Shown: positions 56,876-64,000 of the stretch, one piece after another
Numbering within the stretch: the first letter of the stretch is position 1
Layout of the letters: every line of letters starts with the position of its first letter
NCBI RefSeq assembly: GCF_006715785.1
Contig: NZ_VFNX01000001.1
Span: 1,626,501 to 1,690,500, forward strand
Reading direction: 5' to 3'
Length of the DNA: 64,000 nucleotides
From: Streptomyces puniciscabiei
GTDB lineage: Bacteria > Actinomycetota > Actinomycetes > Streptomycetales > Streptomycetaceae
The notes under the pieces: generated by a model
What the model saw: only the letters and a program-made list of their open reading frames with translations
Told to the model about the DNA's origin: nothing
Databases searched by the model: none
Translations under genes and position numbers: made by a program

Positions 56876-57071
56876 ATCGCTCCTAGCTCTCGTCGGTCGG
56901 TTACCCCCTGCTTTCAGGGTCAGGCGCGGTCGGTACCGCTCCATCGTCGCCCCGTAAGGGCAGACGGAGAAACTCGGGCAAGGGTTGCACAACGCACCGC
57001 ACCCATCGCGTACGGCGATGGACACGGTGCGTCATCGGGTTACCGTCGGTGAGCCTCGCTCACCTCGGGTT

Positions 57072-57445
57072 TCAGCCCCGGATGCCGTACGCCTCGAAAC
57101 CGGTGCCGACGGAGATCCTTGTGGCGAAGATCTCGCGCTCCGGCGGGCGATCAGACCGGTCCTGCCGTCGCCGGGGGCCGGTGCCGCCGATGCGCGGGAG
57201 GCGGCGCCCAGGTACGTCCGCACCTTGCTGAACACGCTGTAGGCGCCCTTGGCGACGTAGTTCTGCACGCAGGCGGCGGTGGTGCCGGTGTCGCTGCCGC
57301 AGGCGCCGGAGCAGGGGCTGTCGGACTGGATCGGCAGGGTCGCCGTCCGCAGCGTCTGCGGGATGTCGTCGCTGGTGGAGCGGGTGCGGCCCCAGCCGTA
57401 GACCTTGGCGCTCGTGCCGGCCGCGCAGGACGCCGTGCCGGTCGA
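57072..57445 (-). pseudogene. Remnant of an S1 (trypsin-like) protease with C-terminal repeat domain
   Basis: On the minus strand one frame reads AKVYGWGRTRSTSDDIPQTL, then LRTATLPIQSDSPC and AYSVFSKVRTYLGA, all segments of Streptomyces trypsin-like proteases in the right order. The catalytic GDSGGP block between them is gone, as are the His and Asp regions. After the protease end the frame reads GDGRTGLIAR. A frameshift then leads into FATRISVGTGFEAYGIRG and a stop, like the last FG-GAP/VCBS repeat often fused to such proteases. No intact start exists. It lies between the LCP gene and rho. Confidence 0.65.
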
Positions 57446-57545
57446 CGCCGTTGTCGATGGTCGTCGCGTTGTGCGACGGCGCCGTCTGCGTGCCCGTTCG
57501 AGAAGGGAGGGGCACCTGGTGCGCTGCCGTGCCTGTCAGCGCCAA

Positions 57546-57584
57546 AGGGCCGCCCCCCGTCACTTTCTGACGGGGGGCGGCCCT
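57546..57584. terminator. Strong hairpin downstream of rho
   Basis: AGGGCCGCCCCCCGTCA pairs perfectly with TGACGGGGGGCGGCCCT (17 bp) around a 5-nt loop, 24 bp past the rho stop on the minus strand. Only TTTGG follows, so it is a GC-strong hairpin without a T-run. Confidence 0.75.
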
Positions 57585-57607
57585 CTTGCTCACCCGGTGT
57601 CTGCCGA

Positions 57608-59602
57608 CTAGTCGCCGTTCCCGGGCGTCGGCGTCGTCTTCTGAATCTGCATCAGGAACTCGACGTTCGACTTGGTCTGCTTCATCTTGTCGAGCAGCAG
57701 CTCGATGGCCTGCTGCTGGTCGAGCGCGTGCAGCACACGCCGCAGCTTCCAGACGATGCCCAGCTCCTCGGCCCCGAGCAGGATCTCTTCCTTACGGGTA
57801 CCGGAGGCGTCCACGTCCACGGCCGGGAAGATCCGCTTGTCCGCGAGCTTGCGGTCGAGCTTCAGCTCCATGTTGCCCGTGCCCTTGAACTCCTCGAAGA
57901 TCACCTCGTCCATGCGGGACCCGGTGTCCACCAGGGCGGTGGCGAGGATGGTCAGCGAACCGCCGTCCTCGATGTTGCGCGCCGCACCGAAGAACCGCTT
58001 CGGCGGGTACAGCGCGGTCGAGTCCACACCACCGGACAGGATGCGGCCGGAGGCGGGCGCGGCCAGGTTGTACGCACGGCCCAGACGCGTGATGGAGTCC
58101 AGCAGGACGACGACGTCGTGGCCCAGCTCCACCAGCCGCTTGGCGCGCTCGATGGCGAGCTCGGCGACCGTGGTGTGGTCCTCGGCGGGGCGGTCGAAGG
58201 TCGAGGAGATGACCTCGCCCTTGACCGACCGCTGCATGTCGGTGACCTCTTCCGGACGCTCGTCGACGAGGACGACCATCAGGTGGCACTCGGGGTTGTT
58301 GTGCGTGATCGCGTTGGCGATCGCCTGCATGATCATGGTCTTACCGGTCTTCGGCGGGGCCACGATCAGACCACGCTGGCCCTTACCGATCGGCGAGACC
58401 AGGTCGATGATGCGGGTGGTGAGCACGCCCGGGTCCGTCTCCAGGCGAAGGCGGTCCTGCGGGTAGAGCGGCGTCAGCTTGTTGAACTCCGGGCGGCCAC
58501 GGCCGTGTTCGGGCGCCATGCCGTTGACGGAGTCGAGGCGGACCAGCGCGTTGAACTTCTCGCGGCGCTCGCCCTCCTTCGGCTGGCGGACGGCACCGGT
58601 GACGTGGTCACCCTTGCGCAGGCCGTTCTTGCGGACCTGGGCGAGGGAGACGTACACGTCGTTCGGACCCGGAAGGTAGCCGGAGGTCCGGATGAAGGCG
58701 TAGTTGTCGAGGATGTCCAGGATGCCCGCGACGGGGATCAGGACGTCGTCCTCGGCGAGCTGCGGCTCGGCGATCTCGTCGCGGCCACGACGGCCACGGC
58801 GGTCGCGGTAACGGCCGCGACGGCCCCGGCGGCCGCCCTCGAAGTCGTCGTCGTCCTGCTGACGGTCCTGGCGGCCGCCCTGCTGCTGGCCCTGCGGCTG
58901 ACGCTGCTGGCCGCCCTGCTGGTCGTCGCCCTTGCCGCGGCGGTCGCCGCGGTCACGGTCGCGGTCGCGGTCACGGCCGCGCTCACGGCGGTCGCGGCGG
59001 CCACGGCCCTCGCCGTCACCGGCGTCGCCCCTGGCGGCCTCGCCCTGCGGCTGCTGGGCGGGCGTCTCGGCCTTGGGCTCCGCCTTGGCCTCGGCGGCGA
59101 CGGTCTCGGCGCTGCTCTGGGCGGGGGTGCCGGCCTCGGCGGTGGCGCGGCGGCGACGGCGCTCGGTCGGCGCCTCGTCGGCGGCCGGCTGGCCGGGGAT
59201 CTCGATCTGCTGCTGGGCCACGGCCTTCTCGGCGGGGGCCTCGGTCCGGGCCTCCGCCTTCTTCGCCGTGCTCTCGCCGCTCTCGGCGGACTCGCCGGTG
59301 CGGGCCTTGGAGGTGGCACGGCGCTTCGGCTTGGTCTCGGCGGTCTCGGCCTTGGGGGCGGCGCCCCCTGCGGCCTGCGCCTCCTTGATGACCTCGATCA
59401 GCTGGCTCTTGCGCATCCGCGCGGTGCCCCTGATGCCGAGGCCCGAGGCGACCTGCTGCAGCTCGGCCAGCACCATGCCCTCGAGGCCGGTACCGCGGCG
59501 CCGCCGGGAGCCGGCACCGGTGGCAGGCGCGGAGGCGTCCGTGGCGGGCGCGGCAGCGGTCTCCTCGACACGTGCGCCCATCAGATCGGTGGTGTCGCTC
59601 AC
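57608..59602 (-). CDS. rho: Transcription termination factor Rho
   Basis: 664 residues from GTG with GAAGG 7 nt upstream. It is far longer than E. coli Rho (419) because of an inserted region between the N-terminal helix bundle (about 34-76) and the RNA-binding cold-shock-like domain. Residues about 85-290 are rich in Glu, Ala, then Arg, Asp, Gly and Gln. The C-terminal motor has the P-loop APPKTGKT, and [13 protein letters not shown] and [13 protein letters not shown]. Long, charged inserts are normal for actinobacterial Rho and bind RNA. Confidence 0.95.
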   Translation of the reverse strand: MSDTTDLMGARVEETAAAPATDASAPATGAGSRRRRGTGLEGMVLAELQQVASGLGIRGTARMRKSQLIEVIKEAQAAGGAAPKAETAETKPKRRATSKARTGESAESGESTAKKAEARTEAPAEKAVAQQQIEIPGQPAADEAPTERRRRRATAEAGTPAQSSAETVAAEAKAEPKAETPAQQPQGEAARGDAGDGEGRGRRDRRERGRDRDRDRDRGDRRGKGDDQQGGQQRQPQGQQQGGRQDRQQDDDDFEGGRRGRRGRYRDRRGRRGRDEIAEPQLAEDDVLIPVAGILDILDNYAFIRTSGYLPGPNDVYVSLAQVRKNGLRKGDHVTGAVRQPKEGERREKFNALVRLDSVNGMAPEHGRGRPEFNKLTPLYPQDRLRLETDPGVLTTRIIDLVSPIGKGQRGLIVAPPKTGKTMIMQAIANAITHNNPECHLMVVLVDERPEEVTDMQRSVKGEVISSTFDRPAEDHTTVAELAIERAKRLVELGHDVVVLLDSITRLGRAYNLAAPASGRILSGGVDSTALYPPKRFFGAARNIEDGGSLTILATALVDTGSRMDEVIFEEFKGTGNMELKLDRKLADKRIFPAVDVDASGTRKEEILLGAEELGIVWKLRRVLHALDQQQAIELLLDKMKQTKSNVEFLMQIQKTTPTPGNGD

Positions 59603-60007
59603 GAAGGGTCCTTCCCTGGAGCGGACGTCGGCCTGTCTGGCTCGGCGACCGGTTGTGCTGTCCGGCTACGGTTCTGGCTTTTCCGTGAACCGTGCCGGGG
59701 CGGTGGTCCGCCAAAGCGGCGGAGGAAATGTGCGGTGACGGCGCTTCCGCGAGTCGTGGCACCCAGTGTCACGCGGCGTGGTAGCACCTGTTCCGGAGCG
59801 TGCCCAGTGGCCTGCTCAATGCCCGCATACGACGTACTGCCCAGGTACGGCGTACGGAACACGGAGTGGCGTGGGAGGCTCCCGGAAGAATGTCTGTCCC
59901 GGACTGGGACACGAGGCACCTCGCCATGGTGGGGTCGGGTGCAGACTTGAGGTTAACACTACCGGATCCAACAAACATTCCCCCTCTCCAAATCCGGCAA
60001 CCGTGTG
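59603..60007. other. 405-bp region upstream of rho
   Basis: No gene found. On the minus strand TAGTGT (about 59968-59963) followed by TAACCTCAAGTC could be the -10 of the rho promoter, giving a leader of about 350 nt, but the -35 is unclear. The length of leader would leave room for autoregulation, as is usual for rho. Confidence 0.45.
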
Positions 60008-60925
60008 TCAGGTCGCAAGCGGCAGCACGCTCGCTCCCTGGACATCGAGGTCCAGCCGGTTCGCGGCCCAGCCCGCACCCGCGAGGTGGGCCACCTTGTC
60101 GGCGCTCTCGGCGTCGGCCAGGGCCATGACGGTGGGTCCGGCGCCCGAGATGACGGCCGGGATGCCGTCGGCGCGCAGCCGCTCCACCAGCGCGGCGCTC
60201 TCCGGCATCGCCGGGGCGCGGTACTCCTGGTGGAGGCGGTCCTCGGTGGCGGGCAGCAGCAGCTCGGGGCGCCGGGTGAGGGCCTCGACGAGCAGGGCGG
60301 CACGGCCCGCGTTGGCGGCGGCGTCGACGTGCGGCACGGAGCGCGGGAGCAGGCCGCGCGCGGTCTCCGTGAGGACCGGCTTTCCGGGCACGAAAACCAC
60401 CGGAACGATGGAATCGCTGGGCTCCAGCCTGATCGCCCGGGCGGCGCCGGACTCCATCCAGGCGATCGTGAACCCGCCGAGCAGGCACGGGGCCACGTTG
60501 TCCGGGTGGCCCTCGATCTCGGTGGCCAGCGCCAGCAGGGCCGTGTCGTCCAGGCGGGCCTCGCCGCCTATGGTCACCGCGCGGGCGGCGACGATGCCGG
60601 CGCAGATGGCGGCGGAGGAGGAGCCGAGGCCGCGGCCGTGCGGGATGCGGTTGGCGCAGACGATCTCCAGGCCGCGGGGCTGTCCGCCCAGCAGATCGAA
60701 GGCGGTGCGCAGGGAGCGGACGAGAAGGTGAGACTCGTCACGCGGAAGGGTCTCGCTGCCCTCCCCCGCGATGTCGATGTGCAGCCCGGAGTCGGCCACC
60801 CGGACGACCACGTCGTCGTAGAGCCCCAGCGCGAGGCCGAGGGCGTCGAAGCCCGGGCCGAGATTGGCGCTGGTGGCGGGAACGCGCACCCGGACGGCGG
60901 CGGCGCGGAACGCTGGACCGGCCAT
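60008..60925 (-). CDS. thrB: Homoserine kinase
   Basis: 305 residues, GHMP kinase family. It phosphorylates homoserine for threonine synthesis. ATP-binding motif is IPHGRGLGSSSAA, N-terminal motif is VPATSANLGPGFD, and C-terminal motif is VISGAGPTVMALA. The start at 60925 is the only ATG near the conserved N-terminus; AGGAGA is 11-12 nt away, longer than usual. It follows thrC by 251 bp on the same strand, so it may have its own promoter. Confidence 0.95.
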   Translation of the reverse strand: MAGPAFRAAAVRVRVPATSANLGPGFDALGLALGLYDDVVVRVADSGLHIDIAGEGSETLPRDESHLLVRSLRTAFDLLGGQPRGLEIVCANRIPHGRGLGSSSAAICAGIVAARAVTIGGEARLDDTALLALATEIEGHPDNVAPCLLGGFTIAWMESGAARAIRLEPSDSIVPVVFVPGKPVLTETARGLLPRSVPHVDAAANAGRAALLVEALTRRPELLLPATEDRLHQEYRAPAMPESAALVERLRADGIPAVISGAGPTVMALADAESADKVAHLAGAGWAANRLDLDVQGASVLPLAT

Positions 60926-61176
60926 CGCTCGTTGACTCTCCTTGAGCTGCGTGGACTGTCGAAGACATTCGATGACGTACGGGGAGACCCTCGGACCGCG
61001 CAGACGGCGTGGCGCTGCCCCGATGCACAGCCCTGGGACGGGCATATGCAACGGGCGGGTTCGGTACAGCCTATCGAAGGAAGGTTCTGTGGCGACATAG
61101 GGCGCACAGGAGGCGCACGATGCGTGTCGTAAGCCCCCTGTGCACCCTGTCAGGAAAAACCCGGGTTGCCGGATCC

Positions 61177-62235
61177 TCAGCCGAGGCCGAGTCGCTCGGC
61201 GGCGGCGGCCGCGTCGACCGGGACGGTGACCGGCTGCGGGGCGCCGGCGACGGCCCAGTCGGGGTCCTTCAGGCCGTTGCCGGTGACCGTGCACACGATC
61301 TTCTGGCCCGGGTCGACCCTGCCCTGCTCGGCGGCCTTCAGCAGACCGGCCACGGAGGCGGCGGAGGCGGGCTCCACGAAGACGCCCTCCTGCGCGGCCA
61401 ACAGGCGGTAGGCGCGCAGGATTTCACGGTCCGTCACCTCGTCGATGGCGCCGCCCGACTCGTCCCGCGCCTGCAGCGCGTACTGCCAGGAGGCCGGGTT
61501 GCCGATGCGGATGGCGGTGGCGATGGTCGACGGGTCCTTGACCACCTCACCGCGCACGATCGGCGCACTGCCGGAGGCCTGGAAGCCCCACATGCGCGGG
61601 GTCTTCGTGGCGATCCCGTCGGCGGCGTACTCCTTGTAGCCCTTCCAGTAGGCGGTGATGTTGCCCGCGTTGCCGACCGGGAGGACGTGGATGTCGGGGG
61701 CGTCGCCGAGCATGTCCACGATCTCGAACGAAGCCGTCTTCTGGCCCTCGATACGCACCGGGTTGACCGAATTGACCAGTGCCACCGGGTAGTTCTCGCT
61801 CAGCGAGCGGGCGAGCGCGAGGCAGTCGTCGAAGTTGCCGTCGACCTGGAGGATCTTCGCGCCGTGCACGAGGGCCTGGCCCATCTTGCCGAGCGCGATC
61901 TTGCCCTGCGGCACGAGCACGGCCGAAACCATGCCGGCCCGCACGGCGTACGCGGCGGCCGAGGCGGAGGTGTTGCCGGTGGAGGCGCAGATGACGGCCT
62001 TCGCCCCCTCCTCCTTGGCCTTGGAGATGGCCATGGTCATGCCCCGGTCCTTGAAGGAGCCGGTGGGGTTGGCGCCCTCCACCTTCAGGTGGACCTCGCA
62101 GCCCGTGCTCTCGGAGAGCACCTGCGCGGGCACGAGGGGCGTGCCGCCCTCGCGGAGCGTCACGACCGGCGTGGTGTCGGATACCGGCAGCCGGTCCCGG
62201 TACTCCTCGATGATTCCGCGCCACTGGTGGGTCAT
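61177..62235 (-). CDS. thrC: Threonine synthase
   Basis: 352 residues. A PLP enzyme that turns O-phosphohomoserine into threonine. The Schiff-base Lys is in [14 protein letters not shown], and the phosphate loop is [14 protein letters not shown]. Also [15 protein letters not shown]. It follows hom by 6 bp, so the two are cotranscribed. GGAG lies 11 nt before the ATG. Confidence 0.95.
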   Translation of the reverse strand: MTHQWRGIIEEYRDRLPVSDTTPVVTLREGGTPLVPAQVLSESTGCEVHLKVEGANPTGSFKDRGMTMAISKAKEEGAKAVICASTGNTSASAAAYAVRAGMVSAVLVPQGKIALGKMGQALVHGAKILQVDGNFDDCLALARSLSENYPVALVNSVNPVRIEGQKTASFEIVDMLGDAPDIHVLPVGNAGNITAYWKGYKEYAADGIATKTPRMWGFQASGSAPIVRGEVVKDPSTIATAIRIGNPASWQYALQARDESGGAIDEVTDREILRAYRLLAAQEGVFVEPASAASVAGLLKAAEQGRVDPGQKIVCTVTGNGLKDPDWAVAGAPQPVTVPVDAAAAAERLGLG

Positions 62236-62241
62236 TGCTGG

Positions 62242-63534
62242 TTACTCTCCTTCAACCCGCATGATGCTGGCGACACCCCGCACGGTGTCGAGCTTGCGCA
62301 GCGCCTCGACGGTCCCGTTCAGGGCGGCGTCGGACGCGCGGTGGGTGACGACGACGAGGGAGGCCTCGCCGTCCTTGCCCTGCTGGCGCACCGTATCGAT
62401 CGACACCCCGTGCTCGGCGAACACGGTCGCGACCTGGGCGAGAACACCCGGTTTGTCCGCGACGTCGAGGCTGATGTGGTAGCGCGTGACGACCTCGCCC
62501 ATGGGCGAGACGGGCAGGGCGGCATACGCCGACTCACCGGGCCCCGTTGCGCCGTTGAGCCGGTTGCGGCAGACGGCGACGAGGTCGCCGAGCACGGCGG
62601 AGGCGGTTGGGGAACCGCCGGCGCCGGGGCCGTAGAACATGAGCTGACCGGCCGCGTCGGACTCCACGAAGACGGCGTTGTACGCGCCGCGCACGGAGGC
62701 GAGCGGGTGGGTCAGCGGAATCATGGCGGGGTGCACGCGCGCGGTGACCGACGCACCGTCCTTCGAGCGCTCGCAGATGGCGAGCAGCTTGATGGTGCAG
62801 CCCATCTCCTTCGCCGAGCGGAAGTCGGCGGCGGTGACCTCGGTCATGCCCTCGCGGTAGACGTCGTCGAGGCGCACGCGCGTGTGGAAGGCGATCCCGG
62901 CGAGGATGGCGGCCTTGGCGGCGGCGTCGAAGCCCTCGACGTCGGCGGTCGGGTCGGCCTCCGCGTACCCGAGGGCGGTGGCCTCGTCGAGGGCCTCCTG
63001 GTAGCCCGCCCCCGTGGAGTCCATCTTGTCGAGGATGAAGTTGGTCGTGCCGTTGACGATGCCCATCACCCGGTTGATCTTGTCGCCGGCGAGGGACTCG
63101 CGCAGCGGGCGGATCAGCGGGATGGCGCCGGCCACGGCGGCCTCGTAGTAGAGGTCCCGGTCGTGCTCCTCGGCGGCGGCGTGCAGCGCGGCCCCGTCCT
63201 GGGCGAGCAGGGCCTTGTTGGCTGAGACGACGGAGGCGCCGTGCTCGAAGGCGGTGGTGATGAGGGTCCGGGCGGGCTCGATCCCCCCGATGACCTCCAC
63301 CACCACATCGATGTCCCCCCGTTTGACGAGGGCGGTGGCGTCGGTGGTGACGAGGCTCGGGTCGATGCCCTCACGCACCTTGGAGGGCCGTCGTACGGCG
63401 ACGCCGGCGAGCTCCACCGGGGCGCCGATCCTCTGGGCGAGGTCGTCGGCGTGCGTCGTCATGATGCGCGCCACCTCTGAGCCGACAACTCCACAGCCCA
63501 GCAGCGCCACCTTCAGCGGACGCGTACGCATCAT
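62242..63534 (-). CDS. hom: Homoserine dehydrogenase
   Basis: 430 residues from the ATG at 63534 (GAGG close upstream; the next codon is also ATG). It reduces aspartate semialdehyde to homoserine. The NAD(P) fold has LLGCGVVGSEVA, the middle has GIVNGTTNFIL and ALGYAEADPTADVEGFD, and a C-terminal ACT domain (about 350-430) allows feedback by threonine. First gene of the hom-thrC operon, next to lysA, the other branch of the aspartate pathway. Confidence 0.95.
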   Translation of the reverse strand: MMRTRPLKVALLGCGVVGSEVARIMTTHADDLAQRIGAPVELAGVAVRRPSKVREGIDPSLVTTDATALVKRGDIDVVVEVIGGIEPARTLITTAFEHGASVVSANKALLAQDGAALHAAAEEHDRDLYYEAAVAGAIPLIRPLRESLAGDKINRVMGIVNGTTNFILDKMDSTGAGYQEALDEATALGYAEADPTADVEGFDAAAKAAILAGIAFHTRVRLDDVYREGMTEVTAADFRSAKEMGCTIKLLAICERSKDGASVTARVHPAMIPLTHPLASVRGAYNAVFVESDAAGQLMFYGPGAGGSPTASAVLGDLVAVCRNRLNGATGPGESAYAALPVSPMGEVVTRYHISLDVADKPGVLAQVATVFAEHGVSIDTVRQQGKDGEASLVVVTHRASDAALNGTVEALRKLDTVRGVASIMRVEGE

Positions 63535-63637
63535 CCGACCTCGTTTCCTCATACCGTCTACGGTTGGACCAGTCTCACTCACCGGACGGGAGTTTCTACC
63601 CTTCGTCCGGATTCTGAGACATGTATTTCATTGATAC

Positions 63638-63668
63638 GGCCCGGGAAGACCGGAGATCTTCCCGGGCC
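63638..63668 (-). terminator. Terminator of lysA
   Basis: GGCCCGGGAAGA pairs with TCTTCCCGGGCC (12 bp, perfect) around a 7-nt loop, 36 bp past the lysA stop on the minus strand. Confidence 0.7.
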
Positions 63669-63716
63669 CTTCGCCGGGACTGGCCGACGTCCCCTTCGCC
63701 GGGACTAGCCGACGTC
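63667..63716. repeat. 25-bp tandem duplication spanning the lysA stop codon
   Basis: CCCTTCGCCGGGACT-R-GCCGACGTC occurs at 63667-63691 and 63692-63716 with one mismatch (G against A). The copy at 63692 encodes the last residues DVG and the TAG of lysA; in the other copy the TAG position reads CAG. Confidence 0.9.
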
Positions 63717-64000
63717 GAGACGCAGGAGGTCCTCCTCCGTCTCGCGCCGGACGATCACGCGGGCCTCGCCGTCCTTCACCGCGACGACGGGCGGCCGCAG
63801 GACGTGGTTGTAGTTGCTGGCCATGGACCGGCAGTACGCACCGGTGGCCGGTACGGCGATGAGGTCACCCGGCGCCAGGTCGGCCGGCAGGAACGCGTCC
63901 TTGACCACGATGTCCCCGCTCTCGCAGTGCTTGCCGACCACGCGGGCGAGCATGGGCTCGGCGCTGGAGGTCCGGGACACGAGGGCGACGCTGTACTCGG
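63705..64000 (-). CDS. lysA: Diaminopimelate decarboxylase, 3' part only
   Basis: About 98 C-terminal residues are in the window; the start lies beyond its end. The fragment has the typical LysA end: [18 protein letters not shown], with the substrate-binding Cys-Glu-Ser, then [24 protein letters not shown], quoted here in part, and a beta-strand tail ending LRLDVG. The Tyr of [12 protein letters not shown] contacts PLP in known structures. It makes lysine from meso-diaminopimelate. Same strand as hom, with a 170-bp gap containing its terminator. Confidence 0.93.
   Translation of the reverse strand, partial: EYSVALVSRTSSAEPMLARVVGKHCESGDIVVKDAFLPADLAPGDLIAVPATGAYCRSMASNYNHVLRPPVVAVKDGEARVIVRRETEEDLLRLDVG

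Noticed and set aside
57119..59950. Plus-strand open frame opposite rho
   Set aside because: Shadow of the rho gene; long alternating Ala/Val/Leu tracts come from its charged insert.

Overview
The window is high-GC actinobacterial chromosome and is almost certainly from a Streptomyces. Three things support this: the polar-growth coiled-coil genes scy and filP, a chitinase with the classical Streptomyces 12-bp promoter direct repeats, and a gene order that (from memory, not computed) runs parallel to S. coelicolor from about SCO5405 (absC) down to SCO5353 (lysA). Nearly all of it is core-type genome. No rRNA, tRNA, insertion sequence, prophage or CRISPR array was seen.

Region by region. 1-2.0 kb: three adjacent AIM24-family genes, the first cut by the window edge. 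2.1-3.8 kb: the MarR regulator absC converging on an MFS transporter. 3.9-6.8 kb: propionate/methylmalonyl-CoA functions, namely meaB, an acetyl-CoA acetyltransferase and, divergently, methylmalonyl-CoA epimerase. 7.0-12.0 kb: scy and filP, cytoskeletal coiled-coil proteins of the hyphal tip. 12.2-16.6 kb: two tandem, paralogous ABC exporter cassettes; the second ATPase has a long Pro/Ala/Gln-rich tail containing a perfect 168-bp duplication. 16.7-24.0 kb: a small Cys/His protein, a luciferase-like oxidoreductase, a conserved hypothetical gene, the mismatch endonuclease nucS, a large STAND-like ATPase with a mucin-like exported tail, a STAS protein and 3-hydroxybutyryl-CoA dehydrogenase.

24.1-30.7 kb looks the most accessory. 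It holds a compact three-gene module (small membrane protein, HTH/sigma-4-like protein, helical protein of unknown function), an XRE-DUF397 pair, an AMP-forming acyl ligase with a LysR regulator, and a TetR regulator divergent from an ABC exporter. 32.3-38.4 kb: cobalamin adenosyltransferase, two small exported proteins that follow an OmpR-type two-component pair, a membrane protein, and a NarL-type two-component pair. 38.4-40.4 kb: the chitinase. 40.4-48.8 kb: a DUF2550 protein and the complete F1Fo ATP synthase operon atpIBEFHAGDC on the minus strand.

49.1-55.6 kb (minus strand): a WecA/TagO-type transferase, a divergent serine hydroxymethyltransferase, a low-molecular-weight phosphatase homologue whose catalytic Cys is Ser, then tsaC/sua5, prmC, prfA and rpmE. 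PrmC methylates the release factor encoded next to it. A sigma-R-type promoter lies upstream of rpmE. 55.7-64.0 kb: an LCP cell-wall ligase, the decayed remains of an S1 protease with a C-terminal repeat domain, rho, and the threonine cluster hom-thrC-thrB. The window closes with the 3' end of lysA, whose stop codon sits in a 25-bp tandem duplication.

Several genes have a -10 hexamer exactly 6 nt before the start codon and no ribosome binding site, which points to leaderless transcripts.
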